Assembly: GCA_041984235.1 (NCBI GenBank)
Contig: JBHIYN010000013.1
Coordinates: 97,975 to 161,974, forward strand
DNA length: 64,000 bases
Direction: 5' to 3'
Origin: JBHIYN01 sp041984235
GTDB lineage: Bacteria; Pseudomonadota; Gammaproteobacteria; Ga0077536
Part shown: positions 52,419-61,180 of the stretch, in pieces
Layout of the letters: the number at the start of each line of letters is the position of its first letter
How positions within the stretch are numbered: the stretch's first letter is position 1
Notes under the pieces: model-generated
What the model saw: the letters and a program-made list of their open reading frames with translations, nothing else
Told to the model about the DNA's origin: nothing
Database searches by the model: none
Made by a program: the position numbers and the translations under genes

Positions 52419-54032
52419 TCAGGGGTTGACCGGGATCACCGGGCCGCTGCGCTCGAGATGCTTCACGAACGTGAAATCGTGAGCGTGCGAGCAGGCGTTG
52501 ACCCACTGGCGCGACCGCCAGTTGAACTGCAGCCACCCGCGACGATGGTTGTCACACACCGGCGGGACCACGTCGGTGACGTCGAACTCCCACACCGCGT
52601 CACCGAAGCCGTTGGGCACGGCGGCGAGATCGGTGCTGTCCGGGTGCTGGACGGCGACCACGAAGCGGGTCGGCTCGGTCGGGTGGAAGACCATGCCGGT
52701 CGCCTCCGAGCCGTCGACCTGGATGCTCATGAAATGGTCGAGCGACTCGGCAACGCCGTCGTTGTCCATGTCGCGCGCGAACCAGATGTCACCGCCGACG
52801 TTGCTGCCGTTCGGCGCATCCTCGATGATGTAGATGTTGCCGAGCGCGTCCTGGGCCAGGTTGTCCGGCGAGTTGAGCTCCCCCGTGGTCGGCAGGAAGC
52901 CGACGTTCTTCGGCGTGTTCTGGCTCGCGAACTGGCGCACGAAAGCACGGTTGCGGCGCTTGAGCTCGACCGAGATGACGGCATTCTCCGACGTCGTGGT
53001 GATGTAGAGGACCTCGTTGCCGTTCGGCAGCACGCCGATCGTCATGTCCTCGGGACGCCCGTAAGGGGTGCCTTCGAACTCGTCGGCCGCACCGCGACCG
53101 CCGCGTGCGCTGGCGTCGCTGCGCGGATCGCTGGTCGGGCCGTCGGCGAAGGGATCCCAGTCGGTGCCGAGGGGATTGCCCCGCTTGTCCGTGATCGGGA
53201 CCCAACGCGCCCGGCCGAAACGGGTCGCGGTGGTGTTCGGGCCCTCGTTCCAGTTGGCGGCCGGATCGCCGCCGGAAGCGATGAAGTCGTCGACCGACAG
53301 CACGAAGGTCTGGCCGCCGCCGGCGTAATCGCCGGGCGTCTTCAGCTCGAGCTTGTAGATCGATCCCGAGTTCCACTCGTCGATGTAGTAGAGCGTCCCG
53401 TTCGGGTCCTTGACGGAGAAGTTGATGCCTTCGTGCGCGACGTTCGCGATGGACTCCAGAACGCGCCAGGTAACGCCCTCGGTGGCCGCGTTGGCGGTGG
53501 GGTCGGCCGGGGTCGCCATCGGGTCGAGAATCTCGACCACGCGGCCGAGCGCGGTCCACTCCTCGGCCACGATCACGGTGCCATTAGGCGTCCAGCGTGA
53601 CGGGTCGAAAGCGCCGAAGTCATAGCTCCAGTCGGGCGCGGCCTGGTCACCGGCGAAGATCAGGTGGCTGGTGTCGGTCTGCGTGTCATAGCGCGACAGG
53701 CCGGCGCCGAACGGCGTCTCGTGCGGAATGAAGACGAAGCGGCCGCTCGGATCGTAGGCCAGCATGTCGAACATCGACGAGCTGGTGCCGGCGTCGACGC
53801 GCTGGATCGACTGCGTCACGTCGGCCTCGACCTCCTGCATGCTCATCAGGTTGGCCTGGCTGATCCCCGCCGGCGTCTGCCATGGCGAGCTCAGCTCGTT
53901 GACGTGATTCGGCGAAGCAACCGCGGCGGATTGCTGCAACGGGTAGAAGTACGGCGCGGTGCCGGCACTCGCGGTCTGGGTACCTGCCAGCGCGGCGAGG
54001 CCGACGCTGACGCTGAATAGGGTCTTACGCAT
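52419..54032 (-). CDS. PhoX-like (DUF839) secreted protein
   Basis: A 537-residue exported protein with a Sec-type signal (TLFSVSVGLAALAGTQTASA). It resembles the PhoX/DUF839 group, in which Ca2+ and Fe bind in a six-bladed propeller. Pieces such as VIVAEEWTALGRVVEI, NFSVKDPNGTLYYIDEWNSGSIYKLELK, YGRPEDMTIGVLPNG and DNLAQDALGNIYIIEDAPNG recur as propeller blades. PhoX proteins are alkaline phosphatases that are usually Tat-exported; no twin Arg is seen here, so the fold may bind metal without phosphatase function. It sits 3 kb from a cytochrome-like gene and 9 kb from pstS. A ladder of 11-bp-spaced half-sites lies upstream (54176-54234). Confidence 0.75.
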   Translation of the reverse strand: MRKTLFSVSVGLAALAGTQTASAGTAPYFYPLQQSAAVASPNHVNELSSPWQTPAGISQANLMSMQEVEADVTQSIQRVDAGTSSSMFDMLAYDPSGRFVFIPHETPFGAGLSRYDTQTDTSHLIFAGDQAAPDWSYDFGAFDPSRWTPNGTVIVAEEWTALGRVVEILDPMATPADPTANAATEGVTWRVLESIANVAHEGINFSVKDPNGTLYYIDEWNSGSIYKLELKTPGDYAGGGQTFVLSVDDFIASGGDPAANWNEGPNTTATRFGRARWVPITDKRGNPLGTDWDPFADGPTSDPRSDASARGGRGAADEFEGTPYGRPEDMTIGVLPNGNEVLYITTTSENAVISVELKRRNRAFVRQFASQNTPKNVGFLPTTGELNSPDNLAQDALGNIYIIEDAPNGSNVGGDIWFARDMDNDGVAESLDHFMSIQVDGSEATGMVFHPTEPTRFVVAVQHPDSTDLAAVPNGFGDAVWEFDVTDVVPPVCDNHRRGWLQFNWRSRQWVNACSHAHDFTFVKHLERSGPVIPVNP

Positions 54033-54175
54033 GAGGATGGTCTCCCTCCACTTGTCATCGTGATTGGTGTCGTACGGGGGACGGACCGCGGACGCTCTAC
54101 GTGGCCATGGCCGAACCCGGAGGGCATGTTCGTCAACAATTGTTGCGCACGCGTAACGGGAGCGTTGCGCTGCGA

Positions 54176-54234
54176 TGAAGGTTTAGCGTCGGCGCGGTTA
54201 CGCCGCCATGTCGAATTCGTGAAGGCCGCGTGAC
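54176..54234 (-). promoter_or_regulatory. Possible degenerate Pho-box ladder upstream of the PhoX-like gene
   Basis: Read on the minus strand, GTCA (54234-54231), TTCA (54223-54220), GACA (54212-54209), GTAA (54201-54198), GACG (54190-54187) and TTCA (54179-54176) occur every 11 bp, the helical spacing used by PhoB. Only the first unit matches the consensus GTCA exactly; others differ by one base or more. It lies 140-200 bp upstream of the gene, so it is tentative. Confidence 0.3.
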
Positions 54235-54257
54235 ATGCACCTGCGCGGTGCGCAGGG

Positions 54258-55967
54258 TCAGTGCCGCGCCACGTTGTCGGGCACGGCATCCGCCTGCGGC
54301 CAGGCGAGACGGATGTCCCATGGCGCGAACCGATCGAGCGGCAGGGTTGGCGCGGTCGCGTTGTCGATCTCGCGGTAGACGTTGGCGGGCGGCGCAACGG
54401 TGGCATCGCGTCCGTAGAGATAATCCTGCTCCGCGACAATCGCGCGATAAGCCTTGTTGAGCTCGAGCGCGCGCTCACGCGACGGCGTAACCAGGGTGTA
54501 GACATCCGGCGCGGCCTCGATGGCCGCGCGGTCGGGCGTGCCGTCCGGGTGGAACCAGCGCGCGAACATCTCGGCGTTCGAGCGGAACTCCCCGCCGCCG
54601 CCGACGCGCTCGAGATAAGTCGCGATCTCGCCGCGCTTCTCGCCCATGCTCGGGGCGTCCGGCATGCCGACGAGGTCGATGTAGCCCCAGCCCGCGGCAC
54701 CGTCGACCTTGCGCGGGAAGCTGAAGGTCTTGTCGATGGTGGCGCCGATGGAGGTGTGACAACCCATGCAGAAGAGGTTCTCCTCGTAGGTCGCGGTACG
54801 CAGCTCGCCGTCCCTGCCCTCGATGAATCCCTGCAGGGACCAGCCGAAGCCGTTGTCCAGGCCGTGATCGCCGATGAGCTGGTAGCGCGGCAGGCGGCCC
54901 GCCTCCTTGCCAAAGCGCTCGAGGTCGTATTCGCGCGCGTAGACGACCTTGCGGTAGGCCTTCCACTTGCGCATGTAGCGCACCTCCTTCATGCGGCGCG
55001 ATGGCACCACGCGTCCGGACGCGTCGAACCCGACGTAGCGCACCGTGTGCAGAAACTCGGTGCCCTCCGGGTAGAGCGAGGTGTCGAGGTATTCGGGGGC
55101 CGCGGCGCCCACGTAACGATCGACGGCGCTGATGCGGCGCACGACGCCGAGCACGCCGTCACCGTCCAGGTCGCTGCCGACGGTGGCCTCGTCGATCGGC
55201 AGCGAGGAGATCGACGCCAGTCCCTTGACGTTGGCCTCGACGATGGCGAGGTTGGCGCGGTAGACGTCGGCCGAGTAACGGCCCCCGGCATCGCTGCGGA
55301 ACGCCTCCGGCAGGCGGATCATGACATCGTCGGTGGAGCCGTTGGTCGGCCAGAAGGTCGACGGAAACGGCTTGTAGCTGAACGCCACCCAGTGGCTGCC
55401 GTCGCGCGCGAAACCATGCTCGTCGAAGGCCGCGGCACCCCGCTCGAGACCGCCGAGGTCGGGGATCCAGCCCGCGAAGCCGGCCTCGCGCAGGCGCGGC
55501 GCGAGCGCGCTGTAGTTGTCGTCGTCGATCCACGCCAGGATCTCCTCGTCGCTGATTGCCGCGACTGCCGCGGAGCGATCCTCGAACAGGTTCAGCCAGT
55601 GGTTCGTCATGCCGACGTCACTGAACGCGTACCCGACCTGCAGATCGCCGTCGTTCATCGCGTTCTCGCGGCCGGCAAGCTGGTTCTGATGACACACGTA
55701 GCAAGGGTTGTAGCGGCCCTCGGTACGCGTGTAGCACTGCGGCGGGACCGGTGCCTCGGCGTTGAACGCGGTGTGCCGCGGATGCACGTCGTCGAGGGTC
55801 GGGGCACGCACCGCGCGGTCGGCGCGCAGGCGCTCCAGCATGCGCAGGTGGTAAGGCTGAACGCCCGGGTCGGTCGGGGCAGAGCCGGACGGGTTCGCGC
55901 CTGCGTCCGTGACGAACCCGGCAAGGACGAAGATAAGGACAGCGAATCGCAGGTGTTGCATGAACAT
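54258..55967 (-). CDS. Periplasmic diheme cytochrome c-like protein
   Basis: A 569-residue exported protein (signal LRFAVLIFVLAGFVTDAGA). Two CxxCH heme-attachment sites are visible: CYVCH at residues 89-93 and CMGCH at 400-404. Between them are long hydrophilic segments without known domains. It is not a standard class I cytochrome c, and no catalytic motif was recognised. The ATG 55967 is preferred over TTG 55976; ATG 55961 is another option. It lies 225 bp upstream of the PhoX-like gene on the same strand. The function is unknown, but heme binding and periplasmic location are well supported. Confidence 0.75.
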   Translation of the reverse strand: MFMQHLRFAVLIFVLAGFVTDAGANPSGSAPTDPGVQPYHLRMLERLRADRAVRAPTLDDVHPRHTAFNAEAPVPPQCYTRTEGRYNPCYVCHQNQLAGRENAMNDGDLQVGYAFSDVGMTNHWLNLFEDRSAAVAAISDEEILAWIDDDNYSALAPRLREAGFAGWIPDLGGLERGAAAFDEHGFARDGSHWVAFSYKPFPSTFWPTNGSTDDVMIRLPEAFRSDAGGRYSADVYRANLAIVEANVKGLASISSLPIDEATVGSDLDGDGVLGVVRRISAVDRYVGAAAPEYLDTSLYPEGTEFLHTVRYVGFDASGRVVPSRRMKEVRYMRKWKAYRKVVYAREYDLERFGKEAGRLPRYQLIGDHGLDNGFGWSLQGFIEGRDGELRTATYEENLFCMGCHTSIGATIDKTFSFPRKVDGAAGWGYIDLVGMPDAPSMGEKRGEIATYLERVGGGGEFRSNAEMFARWFHPDGTPDRAAIEAAPDVYTLVTPSRERALELNKAYRAIVAEQDYLYGRDATVAPPANVYREIDNATAPTLPLDRFAPWDIRLAWPQADAVPDNVARH

Positions 55968-56081
55968 GAACGGCAATGTCGGGCGGTGGTGCCGGACGCC
56001 CCGGCACGCGTTCGTGGGAGGCCGCGAGACTAGCGAGGCGCTGTTACCGGTTCGTGAACACCGCGTGACCGAACGCGCCGT

Positions 56082-56825
56082 TCACGGCCGGTGCCGCGCG
56101 TACATCTCCGTGCACCAGCGAATCGCGGGGTGCCCCGCGTAGGCCGCGAGCAGGCCGTCGAGTGCCGGCGGTCGCGGTCGTGGGCGCTGCATGTCCACGG
56201 CGGGCGGATCGCACAGCGGCGCGAGCAGGGCCGCCGCCGAGAGATCGGCGACACTGAAGGCGTCGCCGACCAGGTAGCCGGTCGACGCGACAGCGTCCGC
56301 TACCTCGTCCAGCGCGGCCGCCGTGCGCGCGACCGCGGCGTCGATGGAAGCCTGCGAGTCGACACCGTTGCCGCGCGCCATGAGCGGCCGCGCAAACGGA
56401 AAGCTCGCGCGGTAGGCGGCGCGCACCAGGGCGCTGCGCTCGCCGGCGAACAGGCGGCACAGGTAGGCCGGCTCCGCGATCAACACGGCGAACAGCACCG
56501 TGCGCACGGCGGGTCCGACGGAGGTATCGAGGCGTGCCTGCCAGTCGAGCGCCGCGGCGCGCGCCGCCGGGTCGGCCGGGTACAGGGCCGGCTCCCGCAC
56601 CCGGCGTTCGAGGCGGTCGATGATGGCCGCCGAACCGGCGACGACCTCGCCGTCGATTTCCAGCACCGGGGTCTGGCTGTGGCCCGAGAGGCGCCGGATC
56701 GCCGGCAGGTGGGGGCCCGGCAGGTAATCCCTGCGCGCATGGGCGAGGCCCTTGTACGCCAGTGCCCAGCGCGCCTTGTCGTTGTAATGCGAGTAGGGAA
56801 ACTGGTGCAGAACGATCGAGGGCAC
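56082..56825 (-). CDS. Glutathione S-transferase family protein
   Basis: A 247-residue cytosolic GST-fold protein. The thioredoxin-like N-terminus reads LHQFPYSHYNDKARWALAYKG, with the Tyr/Ser region used for glutathione contact, followed by SQTPVLEIDGEVVAGSAAIIDRL, the conserved cis-Pro and helix. The all-helical C-terminal domain ends in GYLVGDAFSVADLSAAALLAPL, typical of GSTs. It is divergent from an HpaR-type regulator, and a palindrome lies between them, so it may belong to the same regulon. The substrate is unknown. Confidence 0.85.
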   Translation of the reverse strand: MPSIVLHQFPYSHYNDKARWALAYKGLAHARRDYLPGPHLPAIRRLSGHSQTPVLEIDGEVVAGSAAIIDRLERRVREPALYPADPAARAAALDWQARLDTSVGPAVRTVLFAVLIAEPAYLCRLFAGERSALVRAAYRASFPFARPLMARGNGVDSQASIDAAVARTAAALDEVADAVASTGYLVGDAFSVADLSAAALLAPLCDPPAVDMQRPRPRPPALDGLLAAYAGHPAIRWCTEMYARHRP

Positions 56826-56898
56826 GGAGATGCTCCGCCGCAGAACCTGGCGAACAGGGTAACCCGCGCAGTGCGGTCAGAGGCCTTGATCGCAATTC

Positions 56899-56912
56899 AT
56901 TAATATATTAAT
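56899..56912. promoter_or_regulatory. 14-bp palindrome, candidate MarR/HpaR operator
   Basis: The sequence attaatatattaat is a perfect 14-bp palindrome in an AT-rich patch between the GST gene and the MarR gene. It lies 10-34 bp upstream of the regulator start and 74 bp from the GST start. MarR proteins bind palindromes of about this length and base composition. It could be an autoregulatory operator shared by both genes. Confidence 0.6.
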
Positions 56913-56945
56913 AATTAACCATTGAACAGGTTCCGGTGCCGGCCC

Positions 56946-57434
56946 GTGCAGGATTTCAGTGATTCGCTGCCGATGATGCTCTACCGCGCGCTGAACGCGG
57001 TGATGCCGCGCTTTCGCGCCGTGTTCTCGGAGTTCGGGGTCACCGAGCCGCAGTGGCGCGTGCTGCGCGTGCTGTGGGAGTACGACGAGATTCCGTTCGG
57101 CGAACTCGCCGAGCTCACCCTGGTACCGGCCCCCAGCCTGGTCGGGGTGATCGACCGCCTGGCGGCCCGCGGGCTGGCCGATCGGCGCCGCTCCGAGGAC
57201 GACCGCCGGCAGGTGTTCGTCCGTGCCACGCCGGCCGGGCACGAGCTCGAGCGGGCCGTGGCGCCGGCGGTCGAGGCCGTCTACCGCGAGCTGCGCGGCT
57301 CGCTGGACCAGTCCACCTGGAGCGCGCTGATGACGGGTCTCGAAGCCGTCAGCCGCGTCGACGCGGGTGCACCCGCGCGCTCCACCCAGGCAGCCGCCGC
57401 TGCCTTCACATCAACCAGGGGAGAATCATCATGA
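56946..57434 (+). CDS. hpaR: HpaR-type MarR-family regulator
   Basis: A 162-residue winged-helix regulator. DFSDSLPMMLYRALNAVMPRF then TEPQWRVLRVLWEY matches the start of HpaR, the repressor of homoprotocatechuate and 4-hydroxyphenylacetate genes. LTLVPAPSLVGVIDRLAARGLADRRR is the recognition helix region and wing. The end is Ala/Ser-rich. GTG 56946 is used as the start; TTG 56922 is an alternative. The stop overlaps the next ATG (ATGA), so the regulator is translationally coupled to the hydroxylase it probably controls. The aromatic effector is inferred from the family. Confidence 0.85.
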   Translation: MQDFSDSLPMMLYRALNAVMPRFRAVFSEFGVTEPQWRVLRVLWEYDEIPFGELAELTLVPAPSLVGVIDRLAARGLADRRRSEDDRRQVFVRATPAGHELERAVAPAVEAVYRELRGSLDQSTWSALMTGLEAVSRVDAGAPARSTQAAAAAFTSTRGESS

Positions 57435-58912
57435 GCGCCAACGTACAAACCGGGGCACCCGCGGCTGCAGGCAACGGCATCCGCTCCGGTGCGGAGTATC
57501 TCGCCGGCCTGCGCGACGACCGCGAGGTCTGGCTGCGCGGCGAGCGCGTCGCCGACGTCACCGCCCACCCCGGGCTGGCGCGGGGCGCGCACACCCTCGC
57601 CGGGTTCATGGACCGCCAGTTCGACCCGGACCTGCGCGACCGCATCACGTTCGAGGAGGACGGCAAGCGCTATGCCATGTCCTACCTCATTCCGAAGTCC
57701 GCCGATGACGTGCGCCGCCGTGGCGAGGCCTTCTACGAATGGGCGAGCTGGTCGAACGGCATGTTCGGGCGCACGCCGGACTACAAGAACGCCTCGGTCG
57801 CGGCGTTCGCCGCGGCGGCTGATTTCCTCGCCGCCGGCCGGCCCGAGTTCGCCGACAACATGCGTCGTTTCTACGCCTACGTGCGTGACCACGACCGCGT
57901 GCTCACCCACACCCTGGTCAATCCCACCTTCAGCCACGCCCAGTACCAGGCGGGCAAGTACGACGACAAGGTCGCCCTGCACGTGGTGCGCGAGACCGAT
58001 GCCGGCATCGTCGTGCGCGGGGCGCGCCTGCTCGCGACCCTGGGACCGCACGCCGACGAGATCGAGGTCTTCCCCTCGACCCTGCTGACCGCCTCCGACG
58101 AGAACCTGCCGTTCGCCTTCGCCTTTGCCATTCCGGTGGCGACCCCTGGCCTGCGCATGATCTGCCGCGACAGCTACGACGAGCAGAAATCGACCTACGA
58201 CGCACCGCTGGCCGCACGCTTCGAGGAGATGGACGCCGTGGTCACCTTCGACGACGTGCTGGTACCGTGGGAGCGCGTTTTCATGTACCGCGATCCGCTG
58301 CTGTGCAACCGCGCCTTCGCCGAGACCAACGCCGTCGTACACATGATGCACCAGGTCGCCTGCGGCAAGCTGGCCAAGGCGGAGTTCGTGGTCGGCCTGC
58401 TGTGTGCGATGGCGAAAGCCACCGGCAAGGACAAGGACATGAACGTCAAGGGCCAGATTGCCGAGGCGATGATGATGGCCGAGACCGTGCGCGCGCTGCG
58501 CTTCTCCGCCGAAGCCCAGGCGCAGGTCGACGATTACGGCAACTTCATGCCGTTGCGCCGCCCGCTGGACACCTCGCGCAACCTGTTCCCGAAGATGTAT
58601 CCGCGCCTGATCGAATTGGTCCAGCTGCTGGGCTCGAGCTCACTCGTCGCGACCCCCTGCGAGGCCGATCTCGAGAACGCCATTGCCGGCGACGTCGAGC
58701 GCTATTTCCAGACCCAGAATCTCGCCAGCCGCGAGCGCATCGCGCTCTACCGCCTCGCCCACGACGTCGCGGTGTCCGGCTTCGGCAGCCGCCAGGTGCT
58801 CTACGAGCGCTTCTTCTTCGGCCCGCAGAACGTCATGGCCGGGATCTACTACGACCTGTACGACAAGGACGCGGCGGTGGCCCGCGTCGACGAGCTGCTC
58901 GCGCGCGGGTGA
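57431..58912 (+). CDS. hpaB: HpaB-type 4-hydroxyphenylacetate 3-monooxygenase, oxygenase component
   Basis: A 493-residue FADH2-using aromatic hydroxylase of the HpaB family. The sequence includes FRNSA-type N-terminal blocks replaced here by RSGAEYLAGLRDDREVWLRGE, then RPPS-like substrate loops, VTFDDVLVPWERVFMY, and the C-terminal FFFGPQNVMAGIYYD. Substrates in this family include 4-hydroxyphenylacetate and chlorophenols. It needs a separate flavin reductase (HpaC), and none is visible in the window. It follows hpaR with a 4-bp overlap. A related oxygenase such as 4-nitrophenol or phenol hydroxylase remains possible. Confidence 0.8.
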   Translation: MSANVQTGAPAAAGNGIRSGAEYLAGLRDDREVWLRGERVADVTAHPGLARGAHTLAGFMDRQFDPDLRDRITFEEDGKRYAMSYLIPKSADDVRRRGEAFYEWASWSNGMFGRTPDYKNASVAAFAAAADFLAAGRPEFADNMRRFYAYVRDHDRVLTHTLVNPTFSHAQYQAGKYDDKVALHVVRETDAGIVVRGARLLATLGPHADEIEVFPSTLLTASDENLPFAFAFAIPVATPGLRMICRDSYDEQKSTYDAPLAARFEEMDAVVTFDDVLVPWERVFMYRDPLLCNRAFAETNAVVHMMHQVACGKLAKAEFVVGLLCAMAKATGKDKDMNVKGQIAEAMMMAETVRALRFSAEAQAQVDDYGNFMPLRRPLDTSRNLFPKMYPRLIELVQLLGSSSLVATPCEADLENAIAGDVERYFQTQNLASRERIALYRLAHDVAVSGFGSRQVLYERFFFGPQNVMAGIYYDLYDKDAAVARVDELLARG

Positions 58913-58915
58913 CGC

Positions 58916-59812
58916 TCAGCGTGCGCCGCGCCAGCGGCTGATGGCGACGCCGCCGAGGATCAGCGCAAGGCCGGCGTAGTCGGTGGCCGCCAGGCTCTCG
59001 CCGAGCAGGGCCACGCCGAGCAGCAGCGAGAACACCGGCACCAGGTAGTTGGTGAGGGCGACGAAGGCGGCCCCGGCACGGGCGAGTAATGGATAGAGGA
59101 TGGCGGCACCGAGCGCGGTCGGAAAGACGCCGAGCAGGAACACCGCGAATCCCGCGCGCCAGCCGGGCAGCGTCGGTGCCGGCGCGATCAGGGCGGCCAG
59201 CAGCAAGGCCTGCAGCGCCGCGGCGCACAGCACCCCGGTGGCGAGGGTGAGCCCGGGCAGCGCGGGCGCCAGGCGGGCGGTCACGCCGTTCAGCGCGTAG
59301 CCGCAGGCGGCGCCGAGGATAGCGAGCTCGGCCACCAGGCGCAGCCCGCTGACGCGCAGCCCGGCGACCGCCAGTGGCCCGATCAACAGCACCACGCCGG
59401 CGAAGCCGATCAGGAAGGCGGCGACGCGGCGCCGGTTGAGCGGCTCGTCCGGCAGCAGCGCATGGGCGAGCACGATGGTGAGCAGCGGTACCACCGCCAT
59501 CAGGATCCCGGCCAGGCTGGAGGCGACGTGTTGCTGGCCCCAGGCGATGAGGGCGAAGGGGGCGACGTTGCCGACCAGCCCCAGCCACGCGAACCAGCCC
59601 CACGCCCGCGCGTCGCGCGGCACCCGCACACCCCGGGCCAGCGCCACCCCGAGCAGCACCAGCGCGCCCAGGGTCAGGCGCGAGGCTGTCACCCACCACG
59701 GATCCAGCGTCTCCAGCGCGAATGTCGTCAGGGCAAACGCCGAGCCCCACATGACGACCAGTGCGAACAGAGCGAGCCAGTCGCCCGGCAGCACGCGCAG
59801 CGCGCGGCGCAT
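58916..59812 (-). CDS. EamA/DMT-superfamily permease
   Basis: A 298-residue inner-membrane protein with ten hydrophobic helices in two EamA repeats. The first opens with LALFALVVMWGSAFALTTFA and the second with AELAILGAACGYALNGVTARL. PLLTIVLAHALLPDEPLNRRRVAAFLIGFAGVVLL and VALLGESLAATDYAGLALILGGVAI are typical of each repeat. The transported metabolite cannot be predicted. The ATG at 59812 was chosen because the hydrophobic part begins there. The C-terminus abuts the HpaB gene with only 3 bp between the stops. Confidence 0.85.
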   Translation of the reverse strand: MRRALRVLPGDWLALFALVVMWGSAFALTTFALETLDPWWVTASRLTLGALVLLGVALARGVRVPRDARAWGWFAWLGLVGNVAPFALIAWGQQHVASSLAGILMAVVPLLTIVLAHALLPDEPLNRRRVAAFLIGFAGVVLLIGPLAVAGLRVSGLRLVAELAILGAACGYALNGVTARLAPALPGLTLATGVLCAAALQALLLAALIAPAPTLPGWRAGFAVFLLGVFPTALGAAILYPLLARAGAAFVALTNYLVPVFSLLLGVALLGESLAATDYAGLALILGGVAISRWRGAR

Positions 59813-59923
59813 CAGGCGCGGTAATCCATCGGCGAGGCTGGCACGTATTAAGCTCCAGTCGGGAATCACCAGGGGCGTCGGCGACGCACCGGCCCGGCAT
59901 AATCCACAGCGCCGGGGGGGCGC

Positions 59924-60646
59924 ATGATGGCCGAACACCGTCTCGACGACAACGCGACCCGCGCACCGGCCCCGGTCGCCGATCGCATTCGCGCGCGCCT
60001 TGAGAAGGCCGGCGCGCGCTACCACGCCAACGACAATATCTGCGAGTTCATCGAACCCGGTGAGCTGCAGTCACTGCAGTGCGAAGTCGAGGCCCGCATG
60101 CGCGACGTGCTGCGCGCCCTGGTCGTCGACATCGACCACGATCACAACAGCCAGGAGACCGCACGACGGGTTGCCAAGATGTACGTGCGCGAGGTTTTCG
60201 GCGGCCGCTACCGCAGCGAGCCGCCGGTCACCGAGTTTCCCAACGTCTCGCGCCTCAACGAGCTCATGATCGTGGGGCCGGTGACGGTGCGCAGCGCCTG
60301 CTCGCACCACCTGTGTCCGATCATCGGCCGCATCTGGATCGGCGTGATGCCGAACGAGCATTCCGCGCTGATCGGACTTTCAAAATACGCACGGCTGGTG
60401 GAGTGGATCATGACCCGCCCGCAGATCCAGGAAGAAGCCATCGACCAGGTCGCCAACCTGCTGCAGAACAAGATGCAGCCGGACGGGCTGGCCCTGGTGA
60501 TGGAAGCGGATCACTCCTGCATGCAGTGGCGCGGCGTGAAGGACATGGACTCGAAGATGACCAATTCCATCATGCGCGGCTCCTTCCTGCGCGACGCCAA
60601 CCTGCGGCGCGAGTTCCTCTCGCTGCTGTCCAACCGCAAGGGGTAA
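59924..60646 (+). CDS. folE: GTP cyclohydrolase I
   Basis: A 240-residue enzyme that converts GTP to 7,8-dihydroneopterin triphosphate, the first step of folate (and tetrahydromethanopterin-type) pterin synthesis. The zinc ligands are Cys126 and His129 in SACSHHLCP and Cys199 in DHSCMQWRG, as in E. coli. PIIGRIWIGVMPNEHSALIGLSKYARLVEWI is the family signature. The start is the first of two ATGs at 59924 after a gggggg. Ending 6 bp before the BLUF gene, it is likely co-transcribed with it. Confidence 0.95.
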   Translation: MMAEHRLDDNATRAPAPVADRIRARLEKAGARYHANDNICEFIEPGELQSLQCEVEARMRDVLRALVVDIDHDHNSQETARRVAKMYVREVFGGRYRSEPPVTEFPNVSRLNELMIVGPVTVRSACSHHLCPIIGRIWIGVMPNEHSALIGLSKYARLVEWIMTRPQIQEEAIDQVANLLQNKMQPDGLALVMEADHSCMQWRGVKDMDSKMTNSIMRGSFLRDANLRREFLSLLSNRKG

Positions 60647-60652
60647 TCACAC

Positions 60653-61084
60653 ATGCTGGTACGACTGCTCTACGCCAGCCGCGCGACCGGGGGCATCGAC
60701 AACGAATCCATCGAGGCCATTCTCGGCCAGTCGCGGGCGTCCAATCCCGCCCACGGCATTACCGGGATCCTGTGTGCCGACGTACGCAGTGGCGTATTCA
60801 TGCAAACCCTGGAGGGCGGGCGCACGGCCATCAACCGTCTCTATGCCAACATCGTGGGCGATCCGCGCCACACTGACGTCACCCTGCTGGACTATGCGGT
60901 CATTGACGAGCGCGCCTTCGGCGCCTGGCACATGGGCAGTATCGCAATTGATCGTCTCAATGCCGGCAACATCCTGCGTTATTCGGAGACGACCACGCTG
61001 GACCCCTACTCGATGAGCGCAGCGGCGGCGCAGGCCTTTCTGCTCGAGCTCGCGCGCGGGGCCGCGGTCGCCAGCCGCGACTGA
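60653..61084 (+). CDS. BLUF-domain blue-light sensor (short)
   Basis: A 143-residue protein made almost entirely of one BLUF domain that binds FAD and senses blue light. Tyr7 (VRLLYASRA), Asn31 (SNPAHGITGIL) and Gln51 (VFMQTLEGG) match the key Tyr-Asn-Gln triad of AppA; the Tyr-Asn spacing is the same (24), and Asn-Gln is two residues longer. DERAFGAWHMGS gives the Trp/Met semi-conserved strand. No output domain follows, so it must act through a partner protein. It is encoded 6 bp after folE. Confidence 0.9.
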   Translation: MLVRLLYASRATGGIDNESIEAILGQSRASNPAHGITGILCADVRSGVFMQTLEGGRTAINRLYANIVGDPRHTDVTLLDYAVIDERAFGAWHMGSIAIDRLNAGNILRYSETTTLDPYSMSAAAAQAFLLELARGAAVASRD

Positions 61085-61180
61085 TCGCGCGCGACCGGAG
61101 CTCCCCTGCCGCCCTGCGCGCTGCGGGCCAGGGCGCGGCCGACCGCGAGAAACTCGCGGCCGGCCGCTGCCAGGTCCGGA

